64,000 bases of DNA from Arthrobacter sp. M2012083 (GCF_000281065.1 NZ_AKKK01000013.1:124001-188000), one strand, 5' to 3'. Counted from the stretch's first letter, positions 9,639 to 19,209 are shown. Program-made: numbers and translations. The notes: a model not told the origin generated them from the sequence alone.

Positions 9639-10847
9639 ATGGCCACAGGCCGCACTCAATCTACCGTGGAGAACGTGAGAAGAACACCGCTCGAACTGGC
9701 CGCCATAGCAACAGCGGCGGTGCCCGGCCTGTCGCCAACGGCCGCAGCCTATTCCCCCGACGACGACGCCGACTTCGACTCGGCTTTGCTGCTGGACGCG
9801 GAAGGCAAACGCTGGCGAGTCCGTTCACCGCGCCATCCGGAGGCCAGCACGAGGCTGGAAACCGAGTTCATGGTCCTGCGGGCCTTCGCGCCCGCCATCC
9901 GCGCTGAACTGCCTTTTCATGTGCCCACCATCGCCGGCACGGTGAGGCAAGGTGCTTTGACGACGTTCGTGTACGCCCATCTGCAGGGCTCCGTGCTCTC
10001 CATCGACGAACTGTCAGCCGGAAGTCCCGCCTTGGCCAAGGAAGTCGGCGCAGCACTGGCAGCAATTCATGACTTGCCACTGACCCTGGTCACCAATGCG
10101 GACCTTCCCAGTTACTCGGCCAATGAGTTCCGGCAACGCAAACTCAATGAACTGGACCAAGCGGCAACCACCGGGAAGATTCCGGCCACCCTGCTGCGTC
10201 GTTGGGAGCACGCGCTCGAAGACGTTGCCCTTTGGCGTTTTAATCCCTCAGTGGTCCACGGCGACCTTCACGAAGACAACCTGATGGTGCAGGATGACAC
10301 GGTGACCGCCCTAACGGGTTGGACCGATCTCCGGATCGGTGATCCTGCAGATGATTTCGCCTGGTTAGTGGCATCCAACGAAGCCTCGTTTGTTGAGGCC
10401 GTTTTGAGCCACTACACCCAAGCCCGCCGCGAGATCCCCGACGCACACCTTCTCCGTCGGGCCGCATTGCTGGCCGAGTTCGCCCTTGCCCAATATCTGG
10501 TCAAGGCAATGGCGGCAGGGCACCAGAGCATGACGGCAGAAGCAGAGTCCATGCTTCAGGCACTCGCCGACGACATCGACGAGCAAGTGCGCCGCGACGA
10601 AGAAGCTGCACAGGCCGCTGAGGACGAGGCCGTCGGGAACGAAGCTGCCGAACGCGAAGTTACTCAGCTGAGGGCAGCGGATTCACGGGCCGACAAGCCT
10701 GCAGTCAGTGTGGCGGCGATTCCCGACGCCGAAGAGTCAGAAAGCTCCGAAGAAAGCGGCTCCGGCACGACATCACACGACGACACCTCTACTGCCGCTA
10801 TCAGTGTTGTCAGCGTCACGCCGCTTCACGCGGCTGAACGTTCGTAG
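9639..10847 (+). CDS. Aminoglycoside phosphotransferase (APH)-fold protein with altered metal site
   Basis: 402 residues from the ATG at 9639; a GTG at 9675 with GGAG only 3 bases upstream is the alternative. The kinase-like catalytic loop is present (VVHGDLHEDNL, His207-Gly-Asp209). In the following motif the Mg-binding Asp of the family's I/L-D-W is Gly (LTGWTDLRIGDPADD, Gly227). The last ~120 residues are Glu/Ala-rich and look disordered, an extension not found in antibiotic kinases. It stands alone between nudC and adnB. Names such as macrolide phosphotransferase are homology-based; with the missing Asp, resistance activity should not be assumed. Confidence 0.75.
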   Translation: MATGRTQSTVENVRRTPLELAAIATAAVPGLSPTAAAYSPDDDADFDSALLLDAEGKRWRVRSPRHPEASTRLETEFMVLRAFAPAIRAELPFHVPTIAGTVRQGALTTFVYAHLQGSVLSIDELSAGSPALAKEVGAALAAIHDLPLTLVTNADLPSYSANEFRQRKLNELDQAATTGKIPATLLRRWEHALEDVALWRFNPSVVHGDLHEDNLMVQDDTVTALTGWTDLRIGDPADDFAWLVASNEASFVEAVLSHYTQARREIPDAHLLRRAALLAEFALAQYLVKAMAAGHQSMTAEAESMLQALADDIDEQVRRDEEAAQAAEDEAVGNEAAEREVTQLRAADSRADKPAVSVAAIPDAEESESSEESGSGTTSHDDTSTAAISVVSVTPLHAAERS

Positions 10848-10852
10848 AAGCC

Positions 10853-10877
10853 GGAACCCAGCTCCTTCCCGGGTTCC
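10853..10877. terminator. Hairpin between convergent APH-fold gene and adnB
   Basis: GGAACCC (10853-10859) pairs with GGGTTCC (10871-10877) in the 39-base gap between two gene ends; there is no clear T-run. Confidence 0.5.
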
Positions 10878-10886
10878 AGGGCGTTC

Positions 10887-13800
10887 CTACTGGTCCGCGC
10901 TGTTCTTCAAGGCCTTCGCTACTATCAGCTCCAGTTCCTCGGCGCTGCCAAGATCGTGCGGACGCACAACGGCGTCGTCGGCCACATAGTAGAACGCGGC
11001 ACTGACGTCCTCGAGGGGTACATCCTTAAGTCGTGCCCAAGCCAGCCGGTACACGGCCAGCTGCACCGCCCGGGTCGCCAGCTGCCGACCAGCGGGACGT
11101 CGCCCGGTCTTCCAGTCGATAAGCTGCCAGCGGCCATCAGCATCCCGGAACACGGCGTCGATGCGCCCACGGACTACGACGTCACCAATCCGCGTTTCCA
11201 CAGGTACTTCGACGAACGCCGGAGCGCGCTGGGCCCACTCAGACTGCTTGAACGCTGCCACCATGTCATCCAAGCCGTAGGCCTCGTCGATGTGGGAGTC
11301 CGAACCCGGCGCTTCATCAAGGTCCAGCATGCCGGTAGTGCCAAAGTACTCCTCGACCCATGCATGGAATGCCGTACCTTTGCGCGCTGAGATGCCCGGT
11401 TCGCGGGGAACGGGCCGCCGCAGCTGGGACAGGACGGCGGCAGGGTCAGCTCCGAGGTCAACGAAGAGTGAGGCAGAAATGTGGGTGGGCAGGTGGACAT
11501 CTTGAATGGTCTTGAGTTGCCGTTGGCGATCCAGCAGTAGTTCAGCCTCCTGGGACCATTTCCCGGCGACACCAGTCAATTCATCTGAAGGGGCCGGGCG
11601 GGGTTCCTCGATGTATCCACGGACCATGGCTGCGGCGCGATCCATCGCAAGCCGCCTGCCCGGAGTCAGCCTCAGCCGAGCGCCGGTCCGTGGATCTGAC
11701 GGTCCCTCCAAGGGGTCGTAGGGGAATTGGGCAACCTCGAGCACTGCGGTCAAAGGGCTTTCCTCAGGCAGTGCCTCTTCAGCCACTGATTCGGCATGGA
11801 CCACCGCGCTGCCGGCTGACTGCGGACTGTAGACCGGCTGCGGCCGGCCGGCGTCATTGTCCTCTCCAGCAACACCGGCAAGCGGCGCCAGTTCGGAGAG
11901 GAAGGCAGACATGCCGGCCATTCCCGATCGGGAACCATTCCAGGCAGCGCTGGAAGCCCACAGGACGAACTTCGCGCGGGTGTAAGCGACGTAGGCGAGT
12001 CTCCTCTCCTCGGCCTCACCGTGGTGCTGGACTTCGGATTTGAAGTCCTTCTCTGCGTCCAACCATCCCTTTTGGTCAGGCTGATCGAGATCCCACTGGG
12101 GAAGGTCGGCGCGATCGCCCCGTAAGGGCCACGGCAAGGCCGCGGCTCCGGTACTCCACCGCGAATCCCGGTTGCTGGGGAACGAACCAGCGTTGAGGCC
12201 CGGGACAAAAACAACGTCCCATTCCAAGCCTTTCGAGGCGTGGACGGTCAGCAATTGCACCGCTTCGCGATTCGTCTCGACCGGGGCTACATCCAAGCCG
12301 CCTTCCTCTGAAGCTGCAGCCTCCAGCCACGACAAGAAGGCCAACAGGTCAATGCGCTGCGACGTCTGCAGGAACCCGGCCGCCGCATCCTGGAAAGCAT
12401 CCAAGTTGCGGCGCGCCTGATGGATGCTGATTCCTGGCTTGGCCGCCACTTCGATGTCCAGGAGCATCGCACGTTCCACTTCGCCAAGGAGTGTGGTGAG
12501 GTCGTCGCCAATGTAGCTCCTCAGGGAGCGCAGCTCCGAAGCAAGACGGGTCAGCCGATCCAGGGCAGCAGCGCTCAGGCTCCTCCCATGACCGGACGTC
12601 CAGCCTGGCCGAGGAAGGAAGTCAAGGGCCTCCACGAGGCTTGCGGCATCCGTGATGTCGCTTTCAATCACCTTCCCTGACGGTTCTTCGTTGTCATCAA
12701 AGGAATCAGGCTGTGCTTCCGGAGCCGACCGTCGGCGAGCCAAGAAGCGGGACCAGTCGCTGAAAGCCATCAAGTCGGCCGGACCAATCCTCCACCGCGC
12801 CCCGGCCAACAACCTCATCAGGGCATCGGAACGTCCTGGATCGGCCAGGACCCGCAAGGTCGCCACCAGATCCACGATCTCCGGTGTGTCCAGCAGGCCG
12901 CCAAGTCCAACGATCTCATAGGGAATCCCCTGGAGCTCGAACTCGCGGCGGAGGCACTCCATCTGCGCCCGTCGGCGGCAGAGGACCGCCATGGTGGGTT
13001 TGACCGGAGTGCCGTCCTTCTCTTCCTCGAAAACAGTCCGTTGGTAGCGACGGACATCGCGGGCTATCACTGCGGCTTCGTCTTCATCCGTGCCGAAGCG
13101 ACCGATCACCACACTTCCATCCACCGCACCCGGGCTTGGAACCAACGCGGGGACTGAGACATTACTCGCTGTTTCCCTCTCCCCTGCCGGGCCGTCCAGG
13201 GCCGCCGACCTGTTTAAGGGCGCTGCGATGGTGTTGGCGGCCCGGAGGATGTTCCTGCCGTTCCGCCACGCGGTGGTCAGATAGGAGGTGGGAGCAACGA
13301 CGTAGGATTCGGCGTGGCCGGACGGGTCCGCCTGGCGGACGGGGAACTCCTGCACAAAGTGGAAGAGCTGGCCCGCGGAAGCGCCTCTAAAGCCGTATAT
13401 CGATTGGTTGGGGTCGCCTACCGCAGTAACTGCGTGGCCTTGACCGAAAAGACGGGAGAACAGAACAAGCTGCGCGTGGGAGGTGTCCTGGAATTCATCC
13501 AGGAGCACTACTTTGTAACGGGCACGTTCAGTGGTGGCAGCGAGCGGAATATCACTCGCAATTCGGGCTGCGAGCGCCACGAGGTCGCCGAAATCAAGGA
13601 CACCGCGCTGACGCTTCGCTTCCTGGTAGCGGACCACCATGTCGGCAACACTGGCGCGTGTCCTCAGCATGGCCGCAAGTTCTCCCGCGGCCTGCGTCGG
13701 GTTCTTCCTGGCACCGGCTACGTAAGGGAGCTGTTCAAAAGCGTGAACGCGCTCCAGAACCCATTCCCGCACTTCCCCGGGATTCTGAAGGTGCTCTGCG

Positions 13801-14414
13801 CACTCCCCGGCCAGCTGGATGACTGCATTGACGAGCGTTGATTTGGCGGCAGTGAAGTGCTCGTAGTCGCCGTCATATGCTTCCACGACTTCGCTGGCCA
13901 GCTGCCAGGACTGTGCGCCTCCCAGCAACACGACGTCCCGCTCGATGCCCAACCGCAGGCCGTAATCAGACACGATGCCGCTTGCATAGGAGTGGTAGGT
14001 GGACACTTTGGGTTCGAGGTCGTCTGCGCCGAGAAGTCCCTCCGGGAAGCCCAGGCTGCCGTCGTCCGCCGACGCTATCCGCTGGAGCGTGGCCAGTTTG
14101 GACCGTATCCGGCTCGCAAGCTCGCCGGCAGCCTTTCGCGTGAACGTCACACCAAGGACTTCTTCGGGACGCACCCACCCGTTGGCCACCAGCCATACCA
14201 CGCGGTCCGCCATGGTGGCCGTCTTACCTGAACCTGCCCCGGCTATCACCAGGCGCGGAGAGAGGGGCGAGGCAATGATGGCGGCCTGCTCAGGCGTAGG
14301 GTGGTTCTTCTCGCCAAGGATGTTGGCGAGCTCCGAAGGAGAGAACCTTGGCTCGGGAACTGCCTCCACGCCCAAGGGGCCGGAAGCAATGCCGTCCAGG
14401 AGCTCGGTTGTCAT
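10887..14414 (-). CDS. adnB: ATP-dependent helicase-nuclease subunit AdnB
   Basis: 1175 residues. The N-terminal UvrD-like motor has GAGSGKTATMAD (Walker A), VVLLDEFQDTSHAQ (motif II), VGDPNQSIYGFRGAS and LAYVAYTRAK. The C-terminal RecB-like nuclease shows GRIDAVFRDADGRW, then LIDWKTG with the catalytic Asp and Lys, then QLAVYRLAW. AdnAB is the actinobacterial counterpart of RecBCD/AddAB and resects double-strand breaks; in mycobacteria the AdnB motor is the main translocase. The ATG at 14414 overlaps the adnA stop (ATGA), so the longer open frame to 14468 is rejected. The two subunits are translationally coupled, as expected for a heterodimer. Confidence 0.92.
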   Translation of the reverse strand: MTTELLDGIASGPLGVEAVPEPRFSPSELANILGEKNHPTPEQAAIIASPLSPRLVIAGAGSGKTATMADRVVWLVANGWVRPEEVLGVTFTRKAAGELASRIRSKLATLQRIASADDGSLGFPEGLLGADDLEPKVSTYHSYASGIVSDYGLRLGIERDVVLLGGAQSWQLASEVVEAYDGDYEHFTAAKSTLVNAVIQLAGECAEHLQNPGEVREWVLERVHAFEQLPYVAGARKNPTQAAGELAAMLRTRASVADMVVRYQEAKRQRGVLDFGDLVALAARIASDIPLAATTERARYKVVLLDEFQDTSHAQLVLFSRLFGQGHAVTAVGDPNQSIYGFRGASAGQLFHFVQEFPVRQADPSGHAESYVVAPTSYLTTAWRNGRNILRAANTIAAPLNRSAALDGPAGERETASNVSVPALVPSPGAVDGSVVIGRFGTDEDEAAVIARDVRRYQRTVFEEEKDGTPVKPTMAVLCRRRAQMECLRREFELQGIPYEIVGLGGLLDTPEIVDLVATLRVLADPGRSDALMRLLAGARWRIGPADLMAFSDWSRFLARRRSAPEAQPDSFDDNEEPSGKVIESDITDAASLVEALDFLPRPGWTSGHGRSLSAAALDRLTRLASELRSLRSYIGDDLTTLLGEVERAMLLDIEVAAKPGISIHQARRNLDAFQDAAAGFLQTSQRIDLLAFLSWLEAAASEEGGLDVAPVETNREAVQLLTVHASKGLEWDVVFVPGLNAGSFPSNRDSRWSTGAAALPWPLRGDRADLPQWDLDQPDQKGWLDAEKDFKSEVQHHGEAEERRLAYVAYTRAKFVLWASSAAWNGSRSGMAGMSAFLSELAPLAGVAGEDNDAGRPQPVYSPQSAGSAVVHAESVAEEALPEESPLTAVLEVAQFPYDPLEGPSDPRTGARLRLTPGRRLAMDRAAAMVRGYIEEPRPAPSDELTGVAGKWSQEAELLLDRQRQLKTIQDVHLPTHISASLFVDLGADPAAVLSQLRRPVPREPGISARKGTAFHAWVEEYFGTTGMLDLDEAPGSDSHIDEAYGLDDMVAAFKQSEWAQRAPAFVEVPVETRIGDVVVRGRIDAVFRDADGRWQLIDWKTGRRPAGRQLATRAVQLAVYRLAWARLKDVPLEDVSAAFYYVADDAVVRPHDLGSAEELELIVAKALKNSADQ

Positions 14415-17400
14415 TCGGTGACCTGCTTTCCTCTGGCGCACAACGGGCAAACGTCCGGTAGACGGCATCCATGTCCGCCGTGGCCTCCCTTGCCGGGATC
14501 GTGCCGTGCTTCGAAGGTCGCACCGGCCATCAGCGCGGCCGCCTCATTCACCAACCCCTCCGCCCAGTTGTCCGCGGGATCCAACGCGTCCTGCTGCTGT
14601 ACCGCGGGACTCTTGGTCTTGGTCCCAAGTTGGGCCAGCACTGCGCCGCCCGGAACAAAGCCGTTCGTAGACGCCGCAGGGGAACCGACGTCGGTCGTTT
14701 CGTCCCCGCTTCCGGCGTCCTGGAAGGCACCTCTGAGGACGGCGGCCTGGTAGGCACCCAGTTGTGGGTGCATGGCAACCTCGGCTTTGCCAGGTTGGCG
14801 CTTACCGGTTTTGAGGTCGACGATTACGAGCCTTCCCTCCGAATCTATCTCGAGGCGATCAACCTGACCGCGAAGTACCGCATGGCGCGTGACTTCCTCT
14901 TCAGGAGCATGAGGACCACTGATACCGCCGGCATCCACGTTGACATCAGGTAGCTGAACTTCAAAGTCATGCTCCACGGACAGCAAGCTTCTTCCGTCGC
15001 CGCGCATGATGAGCACATACTGGGCCAACTTCCGAACCATCAGTTCCGCCCGCTGGAAATCCAGCTTTCCTTCCCAGTTGTCCTTCATGCCCAAAGTGGG
15101 CCAGCGGCGTACGAGCTCAGCGACGTACTCGGCTCCTGAAGCATCGGGAAGCTCCTGCGCGATGCTGTGGACCAAGGTGCCAAGGCTGCGTGCGAAGTCG
15201 GTGGCAGCCTCCCCTCCGGCTGCTTGGACGAACCAGTCCAACGGCGACTTGTGCACGGCCTCCACTTTGGAAGGCGAGACGGAGACGGTACCGCCCGGCG
15301 GCACCACGGCTTCCTGGGAGCTCAGCGCCGCCAAACCCCACCACGTGTCCGGATGTGCACCCGGAACGGGTGGGTTCGTGCTGGCGAGCCTGGCCAATAT
15401 CCGGGCGGCCTCTTCCGCGCTGCGGGTGTCGCCGCTACCGGCCTCTTCCGCCTGAACGTGCTGCCGTAGTTCCGCAACCAGTGCCCTCAATGTCATGGGT
15501 CGGTCAACAGGAGTGTAGTCGCGCTTGTATTCACCGGAACGCAGGGGAGACACATAGTCCAGGAAAGCCGAGGGTTGCTCATCCTCAGAAGAGACCGCGG
15601 TGCAGATTAATACTTCACGGGCTCGGGATACGGCGGTCGAAAAACTCCGGAGTTCGTCGTAACGAATGTCCCGGAGCCTGCTCAGGGGCCCACGCCGAAG
15701 GGCGTAGTCCACTCCATGCTCTACTGCGTCGGCATAGACAGTGCTGCCCAGCAGCTCTCCACGCAATCGGGTGTTGGGCCATACGCCTTCCTGGAGCCCC
15801 GCGACGATCACCACCGGCCATTCCCGCCCAGCCGCACTTGCTGGCGTCATGATCTCCACACAGGCCTCCAGCTGTGCTCGTGCGGCAAGGGTGTCCATGG
15901 GAAGCTCCTGGTTCAACAAGTAGTCCAGGAACTGTTCGGGACCAGAACCGGGCAGTTGGTCCACGAAGCGTTCCGCTGTATGGAACAGCGCCATCATCGC
16001 GTCAAGGTCCCGGTCGGCACGCGCCCCGGCGTTGCCTCCTTCAAGTGCCATTTCTGCCCAGCGGGAAGACAGGCCGGTGGCGTGCCACAAAGCCCACAGG
16101 ACAGATTCCGCGTTGGCACCCGGTTCCGCGGCGGCAGCGGAACCGGCTGCGAACATGCGGGCGAGCCGACGGGCAGAACTGCCTTCAATGCCCAGCGACG
16201 CCAGAGCGCCGGGCTGAAGCAGGGCCTCAACCAGCAAAGCGTCACTGGAGCGGCCACCACCGCCCAGGAGTTCCTCGCGGCGCAGGGACTGGCGGAGCCT
16301 GCGCAGTTCAATGGCCGTGGCTCCGCCGATGCGGGAGGTTAGGAGGGAAACAGCAGTCTCCGGCGTCAGCTTTGCCGGGTCCAGCACAATGGCAAAGGCC
16401 TCCAACAGCGGACGCACCGCAACCTCGTCACGGACAGCCGAGTCTGCCACTGGAACACGTACCGGTATACCTTGGCCGCTCAGGTACCGCTGTAACTGGG
16501 AAATTTGCCCGCCGTTCCGGACGATCACCGCGATGTCGCTGAACTCCCGCGATTCCCGCAGTTGAGCTTCGAGGATGCGTTGTGCAACGTACCTCAACTC
16601 GTGGACGGCTGACGGCAGCACATGGCCCTCCACCCGACCATCCCGGGCAGATGCGCGATGCATGCCTTCCGGATGTTGTGGTTGTTCCATTTGCCTGGCC
16701 AACTGGCCACCCGAGCGCTGCGAGATATGGCTCGCGACCCGGATCCACGCCTCAGCTACCTCAGGCGCGTGCCTGTGGGTAACCGACAGTGGGCGTTCGA
16801 GAACCAATTGCTGTGTGCCGCCCAGCAGTGTCGGCAGCTCCGACACCAGGTCCGGGCGTGCGCCGCGGAAGCCTTGCACGACGGTATCCGGTGAGTAGGT
16901 CACCACGACGTCTTTGCCTTCGCCGATGTCGGCGAGGAGCTCGAACACGGCAGGATTCGATTCCTGGGCGTCGTCCACGAGGATGAGCTGGAGTCGTTCC
17001 CTCTCGGCAGCCAGGAAGGCCGGCGAGTCCTGGAAAACCTGACGCGCCGTGGTGATGATTCCAGCAGGGTCAAAGGCCTCAGGCATGCGGAGGTCCAAGA
17101 CATCCCGGTACTCGCTGTACAGTTCGGCAGCCGCCATCCAATCAGGCCTTCCGCATTCGTAGGCCAGCCCAACCAGGTCCTCTGCGGTGCGCCCCGATTC
17201 GATGATGCGATCGAACAACTGCCGGATCTCGTGACGGAAGCCTCGGGTGGGAAGTGCCGCTGCCAGATCCTCGGGCCAAGGCAGCTGGAATCCCGGACGG
17301 GTGTGGCCTTCCAGCAATTCCTTGATGATGAGGTCCTGTTCGGGGCCAGACAGAAGCTTCGGTGGCCGCGTCAGCGGCAATATGCCTTCCGCCTTTGCCC

Positions 17401-17764
17401 GCCGGATAACGTCGAAGGCGTAGGACGCCCAGGTGCGTGCCGGCGTCGTACTGAGACTGCGGTCCAGCCGTCCTGTGAACGTGTCACGCAAAGCTGCCGC
17501 GGCGTGGCGCCCGGGAGCAAGAACGAGGATGTGTTCCGGGTCCAAGCCGTCCTCACGGACGCGGCGGACTGCGGATTCCACCAACACCGTTGATTTACCC
17601 GTTCCCGGGCCCCCGGGCACGAGGACAGGGCCGCTCCCCTGTGGGAGGGAAACGACTGCGCTCTGGTCCGGAGACAAGACAGGAGCCGCGTAGTGGGTCT
17701 CACGCGGCGGGAGCAGGCGGAGGGCTGCCGGTGCTTGGCGGGTTTTGGCAGGAGTCGCGGTCAC
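14411..17764 (-). CDS. adnA: ATP-dependent helicase-nuclease subunit AdnA
   Basis: 1117 residues from a GTG at 17764 that overlaps the upstream ATL stop (GTGA). Walker A is PGGPGTGKST (about 50-59). Motif II is ILVDDAQE rather than DEFQD, typical of the weaker AdnA motor. The C-terminal nuclease has LEIDSEGRLVIVDLKTGKR and HPQLGAYQ. It ends in C-x5-C-x2-C (GCRLPDVCPLCARGKQVTE), the trailing cysteines of an AddB-type Fe-S element. The leading Cys that normally precedes PLxWF is Ser here (KSPLDWF near the nuclease start). It is the first helicase gene of the ATL-adnA-adnB operon. Confidence 0.9.
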   Translation of the reverse strand: MTATPAKTRQAPAALRLLPPRETHYAAPVLSPDQSAVVSLPQGSGPVLVPGGPGTGKSTVLVESAVRRVREDGLDPEHILVLAPGRHAAAALRDTFTGRLDRSLSTTPARTWASYAFDVIRRAKAEGILPLTRPPKLLSGPEQDLIIKELLEGHTRPGFQLPWPEDLAAALPTRGFRHEIRQLFDRIIESGRTAEDLVGLAYECGRPDWMAAAELYSEYRDVLDLRMPEAFDPAGIITTARQVFQDSPAFLAAERERLQLILVDDAQESNPAVFELLADIGEGKDVVVTYSPDTVVQGFRGARPDLVSELPTLLGGTQQLVLERPLSVTHRHAPEVAEAWIRVASHISQRSGGQLARQMEQPQHPEGMHRASARDGRVEGHVLPSAVHELRYVAQRILEAQLRESREFSDIAVIVRNGGQISQLQRYLSGQGIPVRVPVADSAVRDEVAVRPLLEAFAIVLDPAKLTPETAVSLLTSRIGGATAIELRRLRQSLRREELLGGGGRSSDALLVEALLQPGALASLGIEGSSARRLARMFAAGSAAAAEPGANAESVLWALWHATGLSSRWAEMALEGGNAGARADRDLDAMMALFHTAERFVDQLPGSGPEQFLDYLLNQELPMDTLAARAQLEACVEIMTPASAAGREWPVVIVAGLQEGVWPNTRLRGELLGSTVYADAVEHGVDYALRRGPLSRLRDIRYDELRSFSTAVSRAREVLICTAVSSEDEQPSAFLDYVSPLRSGEYKRDYTPVDRPMTLRALVAELRQHVQAEEAGSGDTRSAEEAARILARLASTNPPVPGAHPDTWWGLAALSSQEAVVPPGGTVSVSPSKVEAVHKSPLDWFVQAAGGEAATDFARSLGTLVHSIAQELPDASGAEYVAELVRRWPTLGMKDNWEGKLDFQRAELMVRKLAQYVLIMRGDGRSLLSVEHDFEVQLPDVNVDAGGISGPHAPEEEVTRHAVLRGQVDRLEIDSEGRLVIVDLKTGKRQPGKAEVAMHPQLGAYQAAVLRGAFQDAGSGDETTDVGSPAASTNGFVPGGAVLAQLGTKTKSPAVQQQDALDPADNWAEGLVNEAAALMAGATFEARHDPGKGGHGGHGCRLPDVCPLCARGKQVTE

Positions 17765-18177
17765 ACAGTCATTTCATCATCGGGCACCGACAATTTATGG
17801 AGTCGACGCTCCAACTGGTCCGAGATCACATCCAGTAGGTCGAAATCGGTGTCGGCAGGGGTCCATCGGGCCGCTGCCAGGTCGACGCGCCAACGGCCCT
17901 CGCCCGTCCTCAGGAAGGCCTCGTATGCGCCATGCAGCGGGGTGGCTTCCGCCAAGTAATGCTGCAGGGCGGCGACTTCATGACCTGGAGGCGCTTCCCC
18001 GCTGGCCCGTAGGACGCGCCACCAGGCGACCGAGCTGCCATAATGGCTCATCACGGCACCGACCTGCCGCGGCCCACCGGCTCCCAAAAGCTCTGCGACG
18101 TCACCGTAGGCAACCGCCGAACCCGATGGAACAAGGTCCACGACGGCCAGAACCGCCGTCACATACTCCATCCGCAT
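17761..18177 (-). CDS. MGMT-fold alkyltransferase-like (ATL) DNA-binding protein
   Basis: 138 residues. The N-terminal ~95 residues match the DNA-binding domain of O6-alkylguanine methyltransferases (YGDVAELLG, QVGAVMSHYGS, AWWRVLRASGE). The reactive PCHR cysteine is absent, and the protein has no Cys in that region. It is therefore an ATL protein that would flag alkylated bases for excision repair rather than an enzyme. A C-terminal extension of about 40 residues has no recognised motif. Rv3204 occupies the equivalent place in M. tuberculosis. It overlaps adnA by 4 bases and has a TACGCT box 6 bases before its ATG, which makes this the promoter of the ATL-adnA-adnB operon. Confidence 0.85.
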   Translation of the reverse strand: MRMEYVTAVLAVVDLVPSGSAVAYGDVAELLGAGGPRQVGAVMSHYGSSVAWWRVLRASGEAPPGHEVAALQHYLAEATPLHGAYEAFLRTGEGRWRVDLAAARWTPADTDFDLLDVISDQLERRLHKLSVPDDEMTV

Positions 18178-18183
18178 GTGTTC

Positions 18184-18189
18184 AGCGTA
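18184..18189 (-). promoter_or_regulatory. -10 box TACGCT of leaderless ATL-adnAB promoter
   Basis: Six bases before the ATG at 18177; back-to-back with the dnaQ-like promoter. Confidence 0.5.
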
Positions 18190-18231
18190 ACGGCAGGAGT
18201 GTCGTGCCCGAATAGTGTCGGACCCAGCCGG

Positions 18232-18237
18232 TAGCTT
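18232..18237 (+). promoter_or_regulatory. -10 box TAGCTT of leaderless dnaQ-like promoter
   Basis: Six bases before the ATG at 18244; no Shine-Dalgarno sequence. Confidence 0.5.
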
Positions 18238-18243
18238 GAAGAC

Positions 18244-18954
18244 ATGAGCTCCTGGAACACCCTCTCCCGCGCCGCATTCGACCTCGAGACCACCGGGAAA
18301 AACTCACGGTCAGCGCGGATCGTCACCGCTTCCATCACCGTCGTGGATGCCCACGGGGAGCTCATCGCAGAGCACGAGTGGTTGGCAGATCCCGGTGTTG
18401 AAATCCCGCCCGAAGCCAGCGAGGTGCACGGCGTCACCACAGAGAAAGCCCGTGCAGAAGGCCGCCCGGCCGCAGAGGTTACGCGCGAGGTGGCTGGGGT
18501 ACTCCAAGGACTGTTCGACGACGGCACCCCCGTCATTGCTTTCAACGCCAGCTACGATTTCACGGTGTTGGCGGCCGAGTCCGCCCGTTACGGAGTTCCC
18601 CAACTCAGCCGATTCCCCGTGCTTGACCCCTATGTCATGAACAAGCAGGTGGACCGTTACCGCAAGGGAAAGCGCACCCTTACCGCTTTGTGCGAGGAAT
18701 ACGGCGTGGACCTGACGAACGCGCATACTTCCGCTGCGGACGCTCTCGCTACGCTCCGGGTATTGGATGCCATGGCCGGCAAATTCCCCAAGCTGCAGAT
18801 GCCGGCGTCCACGCTGCACCAGCTACAAGTAGACTGGGCCGCATCCCAGGCCGCTGATTTCCAGCAGTACTTGCGGCGCAGTAAGCCCACTGCTGTCATC
18901 GAGGGCGAGTGGCCGGTCCTTCCGCCCGAAGACGCAAGCCGGGGCGGCTTCTAG
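18244..18954 (+). CDS. DnaQ-like DEDDh 3'-5' exonuclease
   Basis: 236 residues. The DEDDh motifs are all visible: FDLETTG (residues 12-18), FNASYDFTVLAAE (about 99-111) and HTSAADALAT (about 161-170). The fold is that of the DNA polymerase III epsilon family, but the protein is a stand-alone nuclease without a polymerase-binding tail. The C-terminal ~60 residues, after the exonuclease core, are specific to this actinobacterial group. It is divergent from the ATL-adnAB operon, so a repair or RNA-trimming role is more likely than replicative proofreading. The start is supported by the TAGCTT box 6 bases upstream. Confidence 0.87.
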   Translation: MSSWNTLSRAAFDLETTGKNSRSARIVTASITVVDAHGELIAEHEWLADPGVEIPPEASEVHGVTTEKARAEGRPAAEVTREVAGVLQGLFDDGTPVIAFNASYDFTVLAAESARYGVPQLSRFPVLDPYVMNKQVDRYRKGKRTLTALCEEYGVDLTNAHTSAADALATLRVLDAMAGKFPKLQMPASTLHQLQVDWAASQAADFQQYLRRSKPTAVIEGEWPVLPPEDASRGGF

Positions 18955-19162
18955 CCCCGAGAGGAGGCGCCCGCCCCCTTTTGCGACGCAAGTCACAGCA
19001 ACTTTCGGGAACCCCAAATCCGGGGTTGGCCGCGCGCGGATTCCATACGAGGCTCCGCCTTCGGAATAGTCCGGAGTTCAACGCACTCCGGACGGGAACT
19101 TTATTCGGCAGAACCGAGGGTGGACAGTCATTTCTTCGATTCACCGCGCGCTGGCGGGCTGG

Positions 19163-19171
19163 TGACATAAT
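19163..19171 (+). promoter_or_regulatory. Extended -10 promoter (TGnCATAAT) of amino-acid ABC operon
   Basis: TGA precedes CATAAT, which matches TATAAT at five of six positions. No good -35 is present, as expected for an extended -10 promoter. The start site would fall near 19178. Confidence 0.5.
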
Positions 19172-19182
19172 TAAGTTTGGCG

Positions 19183-19209
19183 GGTTGAAGTCTGCTAGGG
19201 CAGCCAACC
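19183..19209 (+). other. Hairpin in the leader of the amino-acid ABC operon
   Basis: GGTTG (19183-19187) pairs with CAACC (19205-19209), and inside it CTGC (19192-19195) pairs with GCAG (19200-19203). It lies just downstream of the predicted start site and has no recognised riboswitch signature. Confidence 0.35.

Noticed and set aside
10887..17764. AddAB or RecBCD
   Set aside because: Both subunits have an N-terminal UvrD-like motor and a C-terminal nuclease, and the gene neighbourhood with uvrD2, nudC and ATL is that of AdnAB.
17761..18177. Active O6-methylguanine-DNA methyltransferase
   Set aside because: The PCHR reactive cysteine is absent, so it is classed as alkyltransferase-like.
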